From positions 1 through 59,822 of the forward strand of contig JAUCBJ010005285.1 of NCBI GenBank assembly GCA_032718475.1: DNA of 59,822 nt, read 5' to 3'. The position numbers and the translations under genes were made by a program. This document shows, one piece after another, positions 32,608 to 43,849 of this stretch. This DNA comes from Nemertoderma westbladi. Its lineage: Eukaryota; Xenacoelomorpha; Nemertodermatida; Nemertodermatidae. The notes beneath the pieces were generated by a model. It worked only from the letters and a program-made list of their open reading frames with translations. It was not told the DNA's origin and did not search any database. Numbering within the stretch: position 1 is the first letter of the stretch; every line of letters starts with the position of its first letter.

Positions 32608-32716
32608 CTTGAAAAGGGTGGACAGACCAACCGCTACAAACTGCATTGCTTCATACGTTTCTGATCGGTTTGTCCATTGTCCATGTTTTCTGTTTCCAGT
32701 CCACCGTTTTCAAACA
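32608..32716. mobile_element. Small TIR element, family M, copy 4
   Basis: Left end CTTGAAAAGGGTGGACAG, right end CCAGTCCACCGTTTTCAAAC. The length and interior words match the other copies. Confidence 0.75.
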
Positions 32717-32719
32717 CCC

Positions 32720-32790
32720 TAGCGTTAGGTACCAGTCGGTCCACGCGCGTTAGGTCGCGTATCGTTAGGTCCTGGCGTTGGGTCCTTACT
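32720..32790 (-). repeat. Four degenerate units of the 17-bp repeat
   Basis: AGCGTTAGGTACC, GCGCGTTAGGTCGCG, ATCGTTAGGTCC and GGCGTTGGGTCC are minus-strand forms of the GGGACCTAACGCTCTTT unit. No element ends were recognised around them. Confidence 0.6.
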
Positions 32791-32951
32791 ACTTAATGTT
32801 AATCACTTAGTTATTTAATTTCCTGACTTATCGCCTGTTATTATTTTCGTTTACTGTTAATTTTACATATTGCAAATAAAAATAGTTAATATGCGGTGGC
32901 CAACTAACAGATGTCACTACAAAGAAAAACTCACACAAGATAAAGAAAATA

Positions 32952-34593
32952 AACACAGGCCACACCACGAGTATGCATCGGTACACAGGCCACACCACAC
33001 CACCAGTATGCATCGGCAGACAGGCCACATCACCTGTACTGTATGCATCGGCACACAGGCCACATCACCAGTATACATCGGCACACAGGCGCAGGCCACA
33101 CCACCAGTATGCATCACCACACAGGCGCAGGCCACACCACCATTATGAATCGCCACACAGGCCACACCACCAGTATGCATCACCACACAGGCAAAGGCCA
33201 CACCACCAGTATGCATCGCCACACAGGCCACACCACCAGTATGCATCGCCACACAGACCACACCACAATATGCACCGCCACACAAGCCACACCAACAGTA
33301 TGCATCGCCACACAGGCCACACCACCAGTATGCATCGGCACACAGGCCACACCACCAGTATGCATCGGCACAAAGGCCACACCACCAGTATGCATCGGCA
33401 CACAGGCCACACCACCAGTATGCATCGGCACAAGGCCACACCACCAGTATGCATCGGCACAAAGGCCACACCACCAGTATGCATCGGCACACAGACCGCA
33501 CCACCAGTATGCATCGGCACACAGACCACACCACCAGTATGCATCGGCACACAGGCCACACCACCAGTATGCATCGGCACACAGACCGCACCACCAGTAT
33601 GCATCGGCACACAGGCGCAGGCCACACCACCAGTATGCATCACCACACAGGCGCAGGCCACACCACCAGTATGCATCGGCACACAGGCCACACCACCAGT
33701 ATGCATAGGCACACAGGCCACACCACCAGTATGCATCGCCACACAGGCCACACCACCAGTATGCATCGGCACACAGGCCACACCACCAGTATGCATCGGC
33801 ACACAAGCCACATCACCAGTATGCATCGCCACACAGGCCACACCACCAGTATGCATCGGCACACAGGCCACACCACCAGTATGCATAGGCACACAGGCCA
33901 CACCACCAGTATGCATCGCCACACAGGCCACACCACCAGTATGCATCGGCACACAGGCCACACCACCAGTATACATTGCCACACAGGCCACACCACCCCC
34001 GTATGTATCGCCACACAGTCTACACCACCAGTATGCATTGCCACATAAGCCCCACCACCCCCGTATGCATCGGCACACAGGCCACACCACCAGTATGCAT
34101 AGGCACACAGGCCACACCACCAGTATGCATCGGCACACAGGCCACACCACCAGTATGCATCGGCACACAGGCCACACCACCAGTATGCATCGGCACACAG
34201 GCCACACCACCAGTATGCATTGCCACACAGTCTACACCACCAGTATGTATCGCCACACAGTCTACACCACCAGTATGCATCGGCACACAGGCCACACCAC
34301 CAGTATGCATCGCCACACAGGCCACACCACCCCCGTATGTATCGCCACACAGTCTACACCACCAGTATGCATCGGCACACAGGCCACACCACCAGTATGC
34401 ATCGCCACACAGTCTACACCACCAGTATGCATTGCCACACAGGCCACACCACCAGTATACATTGCCACACAGGCCACACCACCAGTATGCATCGCCACAC
34501 AGGCCACACCACCAGTATACATTGCCACACAGGCCACACCACCCCCGTGTGTATCGCCACACAGTCTACACCACCAGTAGGCATCGCCACACA
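32952..34593 (+). repeat. 30-bp tandem array, about 54 copies
   Basis: The unit is 30 bp: CACACAGGCCACACCACCAG followed by TATGCATCGG. Variants affect CGG/CGC/TGC/AGG at the unit end and GGCC/GACC/GTCT inside. Some units have a 6-bp expansion (GGCGCAGGCC). Because the unit is a multiple of three and stop-free on both strands, open frames of up to 535 codons (+) and 361 codons (-) result; they are low-complexity artefacts. The array lies in the large intron. Confidence 0.97.
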
Positions 34594-34607
34594 TTTGTAC
34601 TTTTGTA

Positions 34608-34646
34608 CGAATGTGTGGCGTGCACAGTTGGCACGCCACACATTCG
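34608..34646. repeat. Perfect 16-bp inverted repeat
   Basis: CGAATGTGTGGCGTGC, loop ACAGTTG, GCACGCCACACATTCG. It lies at the end of the 30-bp array, and its TGTGTGGCG words match the reverse strand of array units, so it may be a foldback made by an inverted terminal unit. Confidence 0.9.
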
Positions 34647-34974
34647 AGTTGAAATTTAGGCAGGTCAAATATTTTTTGGTACAAATTGTTGGTTCACATT
34701 TTTTAATGTTAGCATGCTAACTGCGGAAGATTATATCTGTATTATTTATATTTTATTTTTATTTTATTTTCCTTTCCATTATCGGGCACTAATGACCCAT
34801 GCTACTGTACGTACATTAATATATACTAAACGATACTAAACGAATATTAATTACGGTTGGACCCTACAATCTATAATTAAATTCACAGTGACCGACAATC
34901 GACCAAAGAAAAAAAGAACAAAAATGAAACCAATAAAACTTCATTATACACTATCATTATAAAGTGAATAATGC

Positions 34975-34998
34975 AAAAAAAAAAAAAAAAAAAAAAAA
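34975..34998. repeat. Poly-A tract, 24 bases
   Basis: An uninterrupted A run. It could be a retroposon tail, but no retroposon was recognised upstream. The stretch 34,647-35,439 is otherwise AT-rich with nothing recognised. Confidence 0.85.
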
Positions 34999-35559
34999 GA
35001 AACAGCAAACCGCCGTTTACGAATATTTATGTGGCTATTATATACGTATTTGTATCTCCAAATAAACTTAAATACAATAATCCCACAATCCTTATAAGGC
35101 TTTTCTTCAACACGATTTTATTGTGACAATTTTATTACTGTTGAATTTTATTTTTTTATTTTACCTTAATTATACCAACGCACCGGCTTGAATAAAATAT
35201 GACAGTATTCTACCGGACTTTATTGTTATCTTTATGGTGGCATTATTTCATGTTTTTAATTTATTCAATAACATACCATTGCATTAGTGGTTGAATCTTA
35301 GATCGCAAAAAGCCGTTCTACAAATGGAATGGATGGATTGAATTCATGTGTAAAATTTGTTAATATTACGTGCGAACGATTTCTAATATGATGGCGTGCT
35401 ATCAATTCATATTATAAAATCGCCACTAATAGAATGCCACCCCAAATTAGATGATTTCACACCAAAAAAAACCACCAAATATCGCTCCAAATATATTTTT
35501 TGTAGCACCAATTTACATCCCCTAATTTTGAATATCTCTCTCACCAAAATCAATTATTC

Positions 35560-35910
35560 ACCCCCCAAAAACCATTATTCCCCCCCCCCCCCAAAAAAAA
35601 AACAATTATTCATCCCCAAAAACAATTATTCATCCCCCCAAAACAATTATTCATACCCCCAAAACAATTATTCATTCCCCCAAAACAATTATCCATCCCC
35701 CAAAAACAATTATTCATCCCCCAAAAACAATTATTCAATCTCTCTAAAATAATTATTCATCCCCCCAAAACAATTATTCATTCCCCCGAAAACAATTATC
35801 CATCCGCCAAAAACAATTATTCATCCCCCAAAAACAATTATTCATACCCCAAAAACAATTATTCATCCCCCAAAAACAATTATTCAATCTCCCTAAAATA
35901 ATTACTTGTC
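35560..35910 (+). repeat. 21-bp tandem array, about 16 copies
   Basis: The unit is CCCCCAAAAACAATTATTCAT with one-base length changes. It is the left arm of the foldback structure. Confidence 0.9.
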
Positions 35911-36025
35911 AACCAAAAACAATTCTTCCAGCACCAAAATATTTTATGGAAAATTTAATTATACAAATTCATTCATTATTTTTTTCCATAAATCAAGTAA
36001 AGTGTTTAATCATACCGACGATCCT

Positions 36026-36203
36026 CGGATGAGTACAAAACAAAGACTCAATTATAAAAACCAGCATAATATTGTACCATGTTAACTTTCGTTTATTGTT
36101 TTGGTTCCCCCAACACGCCTCTGTAACCTGCTCCTTTAAAAGGCAATGGGAACTAACGCTCTATGGGTCCTAATGTTACTTTACCTCTTTGTTTTGTACA
36201 GAA
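36026..36203. mobile_element. Short hAT-like element with a two-unit seed of the 17-bp repeat
   Basis: Left end CGGATGAGTACAAAACAAAG, right end CTCTTTGTTTTGTACAG, inverted relative to each other and matching the ends of the element at 20,432-21,373. Inside are the same dispersed module (GTTAACTTTCGTTTATTG..GTAACCTGCTCC) and then only about two 17-bp units (GGGAACTAACGCTCTAT, GGGTCCTAATG). It is the unexpanded relative of the 942-bp element. Confidence 0.8.
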
Positions 36204-36272
36204 CGGGCAGTAAAGTCTTGGGTCTTTTTTTGTACCCTCCCGGCGATCATCGTAGCAATAGTCTGCATCTGA

Positions 36273-36350
36273 GAGTCTGTAACTAAGAGTCTGTAACTAA
36301 GAGTCTGTAACTAAGAGTCTGTAACTAAGAGTCTGTAACTAAGAGTCTGT
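36273..36350 (+). repeat. 14-bp tandem array, 5.6 copies
   Basis: The unit is GAGTCTGTAACTAA, with identical copies. Confidence 0.95.
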
Positions 36351-36885
36351 TTATTTGGGTAGAATATTTGATTATTTTGGAGGAATATGCGTTTATTTTA
36401 GAGGAAAATGTTTTTATTTTGGGGAAAATATGTATATATTTTGGGGGAATATGTATTTATTTTGGGGGGATTACGTATTTATTTTGCGGGATTAAGTATT
36501 TCTTTTGGGGGATTATGTATTTATTTTGGGGGATTACGCATTTATTTTGGGGGAAAATGTATTTATTTTGGTAAATTTTGTATTTATTTTGGGGGTTTTG
36601 TCATACATATGTTTTGGTGTGAATAATTGTTTTTGGTGTTGAATAATTGTTTTTGGTGTTGAAAAATTTATTTTGGTGTTTGAATAATCTTATTTGGGAG
36701 ACTTTTTTTTATTTGGTGTGGAATAATTTTTTGGGGTCACATTATTTAAATTGGTGTAATATTATTTTTTTGGTGAAATTTTCATCGATTTTGTTATGAC
36801 TTTAATTGGTAGCCTTATAAAATTTTGGAAATCCTACCAGAAATACACACTTTTTTACATAAGAGTTTCATTGACAATTTATCTG

Positions 36886-36988
36886 CAGTGTTCGTTTCGT
36901 GATATTACTTGTGCATACGTTCTTGTGTGCAAAATACAGTGTTCGTTTCGTGATATTACTTGTGCATACGTTCTTGTGTGCAAAATAC
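36886..36988 (+). repeat. 51-bp tandem duplication
   Basis: Two identical 51-bp units starting CAGTGTTCGTTTCGTGATAT at 36,886 and 36,937. Confidence 0.95.
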
Positions 36989-37029
36989 AGTGTTCTGATC
37001 CTCGACTGCATTATTTTAACTCTCTTTGT

Positions 37030-39560
37030 CCTCGTTGCTCCCAAATACAACAAGTTGTTCTATACTGTATCTGTAGATTATGTCATAGCTGGTCGTCCAT
37101 GGCTCCGCCTCCGCCTTCATTGTGTTGGTTGGCAGAAAAGGAATACTGGTGTGACCTCATGTTTACTTCTCCCTCCAGCAGTGATCACTGAATCTTAATC
37201 TGCGGCCATGGAGGGCAGTTGATACAGGTGGTATTGTTCCATAAAGCTCGACGATGTTTGTCATTCGTTGTCCCCAGGTGATGTTTACGTCTGCCCTAGT
37301 AAACTTGTATAGCAACCATCAATTTGTTGTTCAAGTGATTTCATCAGTGTCCAGTTCTCACCCCCGTATAAAAGCATACTGTCCACTGAGGCTCGAAAGA
37401 ACTTAAGTCTTCATTAAGTCGATTTTTAATAGAGCTACCCATGCCTTTGCTTCCCATGTCTTTCTGCTGCTCTCTATCCATGACCCAAGGTACTGGAAGT
37501 CGTCAACCTTTTTTGGTTGATTATTATCTATTCTTGTCAACTATCCATCAACATTACAAGTCATGAATTCGGTCTTGGGCCATTTATATACAATCCAACC
37601 TCCTTAGCAACCCTCTGCACTTTATTCAGTAGTAGATGTGCATTTGTGCATCTGCTAGCGTATTAGAGAGCAGGGCAATGTCATTCGCAAAGTCAGTGTC
37701 TGTGACTGTAGTTGCCGGATATCTGCTATTTCTGCGTTCTTGTAGTGTGAATCCCAGATCTTCATCCGTTGTGGCAGTCAGTCCCCCTTGCGTAATCCAG
37801 TATAATTACGAATAGTAATGGCGCCAATGTGTCACCTTCCAGTCCAGCCAGGATTGAGAAGAACTCAGTTTCACCATCTGGTGAGAGTCCCTGAGCTTTT
37901 GTCTACAATATAACATTCTAAGAGCCACGTCAATTACTTCTTCTGGTATTCCATAAGCTCTTAGGATTTCCAGAATTTTTCCTCTATGGATGGAGTCGAA
38001 TCCTTTCTTCAAGCCAACAAATGTCAGAACTGCGGGAAGATTATTTGACTTAATTCCTTCAACCAGCCTCCGTAGCGCTAGTATCTAAACTAATGTTGAT
38101 TTATTTGAACGAAATCCATTTTGTCTTTTAAGCACCAGTTTCCTTGTGTGCGGTCTAATTTTATATAGAACCATTTTGATGCATATTTTCGCAGCTACCA
38201 CAAGCAGACAGATCCCACGGTAGATTGTTGGTACACCGAGGTCTCCTTTCTTAGGGAGAGGCTTTAGTTGACCTTTAGTCCAAATTGGTGGTAGCATTTC
38301 CCCTTTCCGTATCCAGTTGCAAACATCAAATAATGGTCTGTTTAGCACTCCTGTTTTCCATACCTCTGCAGGGATTTCATCTAATCCACTCGCTTTGTTA
38401 TTGAACATCTTTTAATGCTTTGGAGTTCGGCGGGTGTGAGTAAACCTGTTTCTATAGGTTGCGTCTTGTATATCTCTTGTATAGGTTGGGTTTTTTCTTG
38501 TATGGCTGACCTCGATCTTTGGTGGCTACCCAAGCAAGTTACTGAAGTGATCTTTCCATTTCCCAACACGTTCTTCAGGACTATCAGATTTTTGGCGCCC
38601 CTTAGCACAACTTTTCCGTCCTTATACCTCATTTACAGTTGGCCACGTTATTCTTGATTGTTGCTGTATGTGAGTAGTTGTAATGTCTTCAATCTTGTCC
38701 TGTATGTACTTCTCCTGGCTGATGTTGTAGACTTCTTTAAGACCTTCTTTAGCTTTCTCAACCTTGTTGAAGTTTTTGGTTGGTTTTTACTTTGTAGGCT
38801 ATCTTAAGATCCTCTCTCTTACAAGTAACCTGCCAGAGTCTTGCCATGGCACATATTGTTTTCGTTTGGGTTTCTGGGGGATATGCCTCTTAGCTGATTC
38901 CTTGTGGGCTGTTATTATATTCTGGTATATTGAATCGGTGGACTGGTCTTCATCCATTGACTGAAGTGCTTCAAAGCAGTTTTGAACTTCTACTGTATAA
39001 GCATCCTTTACAGCATTGTCAGTTCTGAGTTTCTCCCAGTCATAGTTGATTTGCTTGCTTGTCCTGGGTTTGCTGGCTCTCAAACTGAGTCTGATCTCTG
39101 CAGTCACAATTCTGTGGTCCGAACCAATTAGGTTGAACGAGCTGTATGCCTCGCAGTTGATCATGCTATTTCTCCACTTTTTGTTTATAAGGATGTAATC
39201 CATCTGTGCTTTGGTTCCATTAGGGTATTGAAAGGTCCACAGCTTGCTATCACAGTTTGTTGCATCAATTCAGATTCTTCCATTAGGTCTAGCAGTAAGC
39301 ACTAACGACACATTTCTATTCGAACTGGTGTTATAGGTGTAACCCTTGTTGTCCTCTGGGCCAATTTGCGCATTCAGGTCACCAGCAATGACTTTGATAT
39401 TGTATTTCGGAATGCCCCTTTATATAAGTCCAGTCATAGCTTCATAAAACTTGACTGCTTGTTCTGGCTCTGAGACATTGGTTGGACTGTAGCAACGCAA
39501 CATATTACCCATTACCCTTTACCCTGGCAGAATTCCTACTCCACTAATGGATGCATTATC
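37030..39560 (-). pseudogene. Decayed non-LTR retrotransposon
   Basis: Read on the minus strand, domains appear in normal order but broken frames: endonuclease remnant (a NLNAQIGPEDNKG block at about 39,380), MDYILINKKW and IGSDHRIVTAEIRLS at 39,203-39,080 (SDH active-site block), a linker, the start of the reverse transcriptase (NNKASGLDEIPAEVWKTG at about 38,400, LKPLPKKGDLG, KRQNGFRSNKST at about 38,100), motif A remnant KKGFDSIHRGKILEILRAYG at about 38,010, and the C-terminal region near 37,190-37,390. It is full of stops and frame shifts. The sequence resembles the fragment at 19,820-20,227 in the C-terminal part. It lies in the 14.7-kb intron, antisense to the host gene. Confidence 0.85.
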
Positions 39561-40574
39561 CGAATTCCTTGATGCTTGATGAATCCATGTTGACCCGGGC
39601 GACGAACGAGCCGGTATTACCTTCCGCCGACGTTGTCTGCATGGCTAAGTGTTGGTTGATTACCTTCCGCCCATCCATGGCCTACAGCCCTGTTGCCGAC
39701 TGTTGGGTTATTTTTGTTAGACCCTAACCATATGTGCCTCTTAACCCTGATAGAGGAGAGCTTCCAAGTTCTGTAATGGTGCCAAGCTGGATTCAAACTA
39801 ATTTATGAACTTTGGCATGAAATAACCAACGATCACATTTATTCACATGTAAACTCCCGGTTCATTTAATTAACGTGGTAAATTACCAAGGAAAGTAACA
39901 GGTTACACTGCTCTGCTCTGCGTTCCAAACAAAAACAATAATCGGAAACCAAGAACGCCAAGCTACATTAAGTCAGTAACTAACTGATCATGATAAACCC
40001 ATTACCCAAGAATAATATAAATTATATTTCATTAATGGTAAATGCGCAACCCTGCCGTAAACGTCAAAGGGCGATAGGAATTGCAAAGCCTCTTCCATTC
40101 TAGTTTTATTTGCCCTTCGAGCTATTCCTCTATCCTATAAATTATTCTCATTTTTGAGACACTACAACCATCTTATGGAATATGGCACTGTTGACATATG
40201 ATTTTGATTTATCTCAAAGAGATTGAATTGAAAAGGGTGTCACAAATTATACAGGACCGGGTCAGAATATTTAATTACCCCCTTCAAAAGCAATCCTTGG
40301 TACTAGATTTTCCCTGGTTGCACGGCTTTCCGTGGGTTTTTGGACCGGTGGTAATTTTGTCGTATTAGGGAGGTGCAACGGGTAGGCTACGGGTAGGGTA
40401 ATTTAATATTCCAAAAATAATTACCCATTCAGAGAAAGGAGCTACTTTACTTGCATTGGCATTTGCTGTCATACATAACTATCTGAATATTATTTTGTCA
40501 TTTCTATCATGTGTGTAACAATGAATTACTAGTAATTAAGTACTATATATTTTGCTTAATGCTAACGCATTGTT
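39561..40574. other. Intronic, with one dispersed-module relative
   Basis: At about 39,885-39,945, GGAAAGTAACAGGTTACACTG and AACAAAAACAATAA follow in the order of the dispersed module. The rest is unrecognised. Confidence 0.4.
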
Positions 40575-40797
40575 ATGCTAATAATAATAATAATATTGGC
40601 TTTTTATATAACGCTTTTCTACGCTCGGCATACTCAAAGTGCTTTTATTATTATTAACCCAGTAAAACCAGGTTCCCATTATACCGCTGGGTTGGCGTAT
40701 GCACTAAATGTCTAAAGTGACTTTAGTCGGATTCGAACCTGCGCCACCAAACACTATTGTGTAAGCAGTTCAGGCGCCGTATCCACTCGGACACTGA
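40575..40797 (-). mobile_element. tRNA-derived SINE, family D
   Basis: Minus strand: a head with GTGTCCGAGTGGATACGGCG (A box) and GCAGGTTCGAATCCG (B box), like a tRNA with a long variable arm (Leu/Ser type), then a body ending AAAGCACTTTGAGTATGCCG and AAAAGCGTTATATAAAAAGC and an AAT/ATT trinucleotide tail. This tail type is common to SINEs of many aquatic animals. Confidence 0.8.
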
Positions 40798-40807
40798 AAT
40801 CTAATTT

Positions 40808-42690
40808 TACGAACATACATTACATAAACTAATATCTGGTACATTACATTACATAGACTAATATTAGGAACATTGCATAAACTAATATCTGGTACATTAC
40901 ATAAACTAATATCAGAACATTACAGAAACTAATATCTGGTACATTACATTACATAAACTAATATTAGGAACATTGCATAAACTAATATCTGGTACATTAC
41001 ATTACATAAACTAATATTAGGAACATTGCATAAACTAATATCTGGTACATTACATAAACTAATATCAGAACATTACAGAAACTAATATCTGGTACATTAC
41101 ATTACATAAACTAATATTAGGAACATTGCATAAACTAATATCTGGTACATTACATAAACTAATATCAGAACATTGCATAAACTAATATCTGGTACATTAC
41201 ATTACATAAACTATTATTAGGAACATTGCATAAACTAATATCTGGTACATTACATAAACTAATATCAGAACATTACAGAAACTAATATCTGGTACATTAC
41301 ATTACATAAACTAATATTAGGAACATTGCATAAACTAATATCTGGTACATTACATTACATAAACTAATATTAGGAACATTGCATAAACTAATATCTGGTA
41401 CATTACATAAACTAATATCAGAACATTACAGAAACTAATATCTGGTACATTACATTACATAAACTAATATTAGGAACATTGCATAAACTAATATCTGGTA
41501 CATTACATAAACTAATATCAGAACATTACAGAAACTAATATCTGGTACATTACATTACATAAACTAATATTAGGAACATTGCATAAACTAATATCTGGTA
41601 CATTACATTACATAAACTATTATTAGGAACATTGCATAAACTAATATCTGGTACATTACATTACATAAACTAATATTAGGAACAATGCATAAACTAATAT
41701 CTGGTACATTACATTACATAAACTAATATTAGGAACATTGCATAAACTAATATCTGGTACATTACATTACATAAACTAATATTAGGAACATTGCATAAAC
41801 TAATATCTGGTACATTACATTACATAAACTAATATTAGGAACATTGCATAAACTAATATCTGGTACATTACATAAACTAATATCAGAACATTACAGAAAC
41901 TAATATCTGGTACATTACATTACATAAACTAATATTAGGAGCATTGCATAAACTAATATCTGGTACATTACATAAACTAATATCAGAACATTACAGAAAC
42001 TAATATCTGGTACATTACATTACATAAACTAATATTAGGAACATTACATAAACTAATATCTGGTACATTACATAAACTAATATCAGAACATTACAGAAAC
42101 TAATATCTGGTACATTACATTACATAAACTAATATTAGGAACATTGCATAAACTAATATCTGGTACATTACATTACATAAACTAATATTAGGAACATTGC
42201 ATAAACTAATATCTGGTACATTACATTACATAAACTAATATTAGGAACATTACATAAACTAATATCTGGTACAATACATTACATAAACTAATATTAGGAA
42301 CATTGCATAAACTAATATCTGGTACATTACATTACATAAACTAATATTAGGAACATTGCATAAACTAATATCTGGTACATTACATTACATAAACTATTAT
42401 TAGGAACATTGCATAAACTAATATCTGGTACATTACATAAACTAATATCAGAACATTACAGAAACTAATATCTGGTACATTACATTACATAAACTAATAT
42501 TAGGAACAATGCATAAACTAATATCTGGTACATTACATTACATAAACTAATATTAGGAACAATGCATAAACTAATATCTGGTACATTACATTACATAAAC
42601 TGACATTAGAACATTACAGAAACTAATATCTGGTACATGACATTACATAAACTAATATTAGAACATTACAGAAACTAATATTAGGAACAT
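40808..42690 (+). repeat. Composite ~53-bp tandem array, about 1.9 kb
   Basis: Two related half-units alternate: CATAAACTAATATCTGGTAC and CATAAACTAATATTAGGAAC, with ATTACATTA and ATTG linkers, giving a 53-bp dimer. A third type (ACTAATATCAGAACATTACA) is inserted at intervals and gives a higher-order pattern of about 100-110 bp in places. The array ends about 190 bp before the exon at 42,884. Confidence 0.95.
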
Positions 42691-42883
42691 TACATTAAAT
42701 ATATTAATCTTTCATTTTACATACTTACATACTATGCTGTACTAATTATTGTTATAGTTTGTATCACTTTTGTAGAAAGTCAGAAAGATTCAGAATGTTA
42801 CAACACGTTTGTCGTATTGCAATAAAGTGTTTCTTTATAAACATTAAATATTATTATTTTATTGTTTTACCTTAAATTTTAAG

Positions 42884-43021
42884 AGCGAATGTCGAAAACT
42901 ATGGAATTCCTAAAGAAGGTGAAAGATTCCTATCCAGACATTGAGGAAACAATTAAACTGGAATTCCCTGTTGTCATAGAGACAGCGACTACAACAGATG
43001 ATATGAAGCACCTAAGTCCAA
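42884..43021 (+). CDS. Coiled-coil protein gene, exon B
   Basis: 138 bp. The acceptor is a T-rich tract ending TTTTAAG|AG and the donor is CCAA|GTAAGT. Joining exon A (phase 1) gives E-R then MSKTMEFLKKVKDSYPDIEE and TIKLEFPVVIETATTTDDMK, ending HLSP. The first part continues the helical character of exon A; the second is a Thr/acidic linker. It ends in phase 1, matching exon C. The ATG at 42,889 is internal. No domain recognised. Confidence 0.75.
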
Positions 43022-43740
43022 GTAAGTTTCAAACTCAGGACGATAAGTATTATCGAATCGACTTCAGCTATTTATCACACATCAATATTGTGGTGTATTT
43101 GTTATTGTAGAAGTTTCATTCCAATAAAAAATGACCAAACTAAAAATTTATCATCCCTGACTATTAGCGCCCATGGCTATTAACGGTTTTTGTTCCATCA
43201 TGAAACATTATTTACTCTACTTAACTCGTCAACACCACATATAAACCCTACTGTAAAATATAGATCTTTTCTGTGGAGCAGTAAACGGTTTGCCCAACAC
43301 AGATACAGGGCTGAGTGGTAGGTGAGATTTTGGGTTTGTATTTCGTTTTGTCTGCATTCTGTATTCTGTATTTTAGTGATGAAAGGAGGAATGCTGCATC
43401 AAAAACGTCACTAATTATTTAAATCTATTACTGATGGTGCTAGAACTGCTGATCTAGTTAGATAACACAATGTGGGGACGAACGCAACGTGGTGAACCTT
43501 GACATACAGTTTTAGTGCCAAAACCCAGGCAAAGCAAAGTTTGCTTTGTGAACTCCCCTCCCCAGGTCAAGTAATCACGCCCCGAACTCTGAACTATGGA
43601 GATGGAGACTGACCTTTTTTTGTCAGGACTAAACTTTATGGTACTAAAAACCTCACCTACTGCCTTCATGGCTTTCCCCATAATTCTGATAGATGCGAGG
43701 GAGGCAGATTGTAAAGACAACCAATGTATCTAAATCGGAT
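43022..43740. other. Intronic, no feature recognised
   Basis: Short minus-strand frames at 43,454 and 43,653 have no domains. No repeat seen until the C-rich array. Confidence 0.5.
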
Positions 43741-43748
43741 CTAGGACA

Positions 43749-43843
43749 CCCCCCCCCCCCCCCCCCGGACAGTTCCCCCCCGGACAGTTCCCCCCGGACA
43801 GTTCCCCCCCGGACACTTCCCCCCCGGACACTTCCCCCCCTAC
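43749..43843 (+). repeat. C-rich array, GGACAGTT/GGACACTT type, left piece
   Basis: Units of 14-15 bp, GGACAGTTCCCCCC and GGACACTTCCCCCC, preceded by a C run. The same array, same strand, resumes at 46,705 on the other side of the retrotransposon. Confidence 0.9.
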
Positions 43844-43849
43844 TACTAG

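Larger units (their letters stand above)
35440..36790. mobile_element. Foldback-like element with repeat-built arms
   Basis: The left arm (35,445-35,930) is built of CAAAAACAATTATTCATCCC-like units of 21 bp; the right arm (36,360-36,790) has the reverse-strand word GAATAATTGTTTTTGG and GGGGATTATGTATTTATTTT-like units. The outermost words also mirror each other (GATGATTTCACACCAAAAAA left; the right end reads GATGAAAATTTCACCAAAAAA inverted, quoted partly). The centre holds a hAT-like element and a 14-bp array. No coding region. Confidence 0.65.

Noticed and set aside
32917-34720. Open frames up to 535 codons (+) and 361 codons (-) over the 30-bp array
   Set aside because: The unit is a multiple of three and stop-free on both strands. 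The products are simple repeats with no gene context, splice sites or plausible starts.
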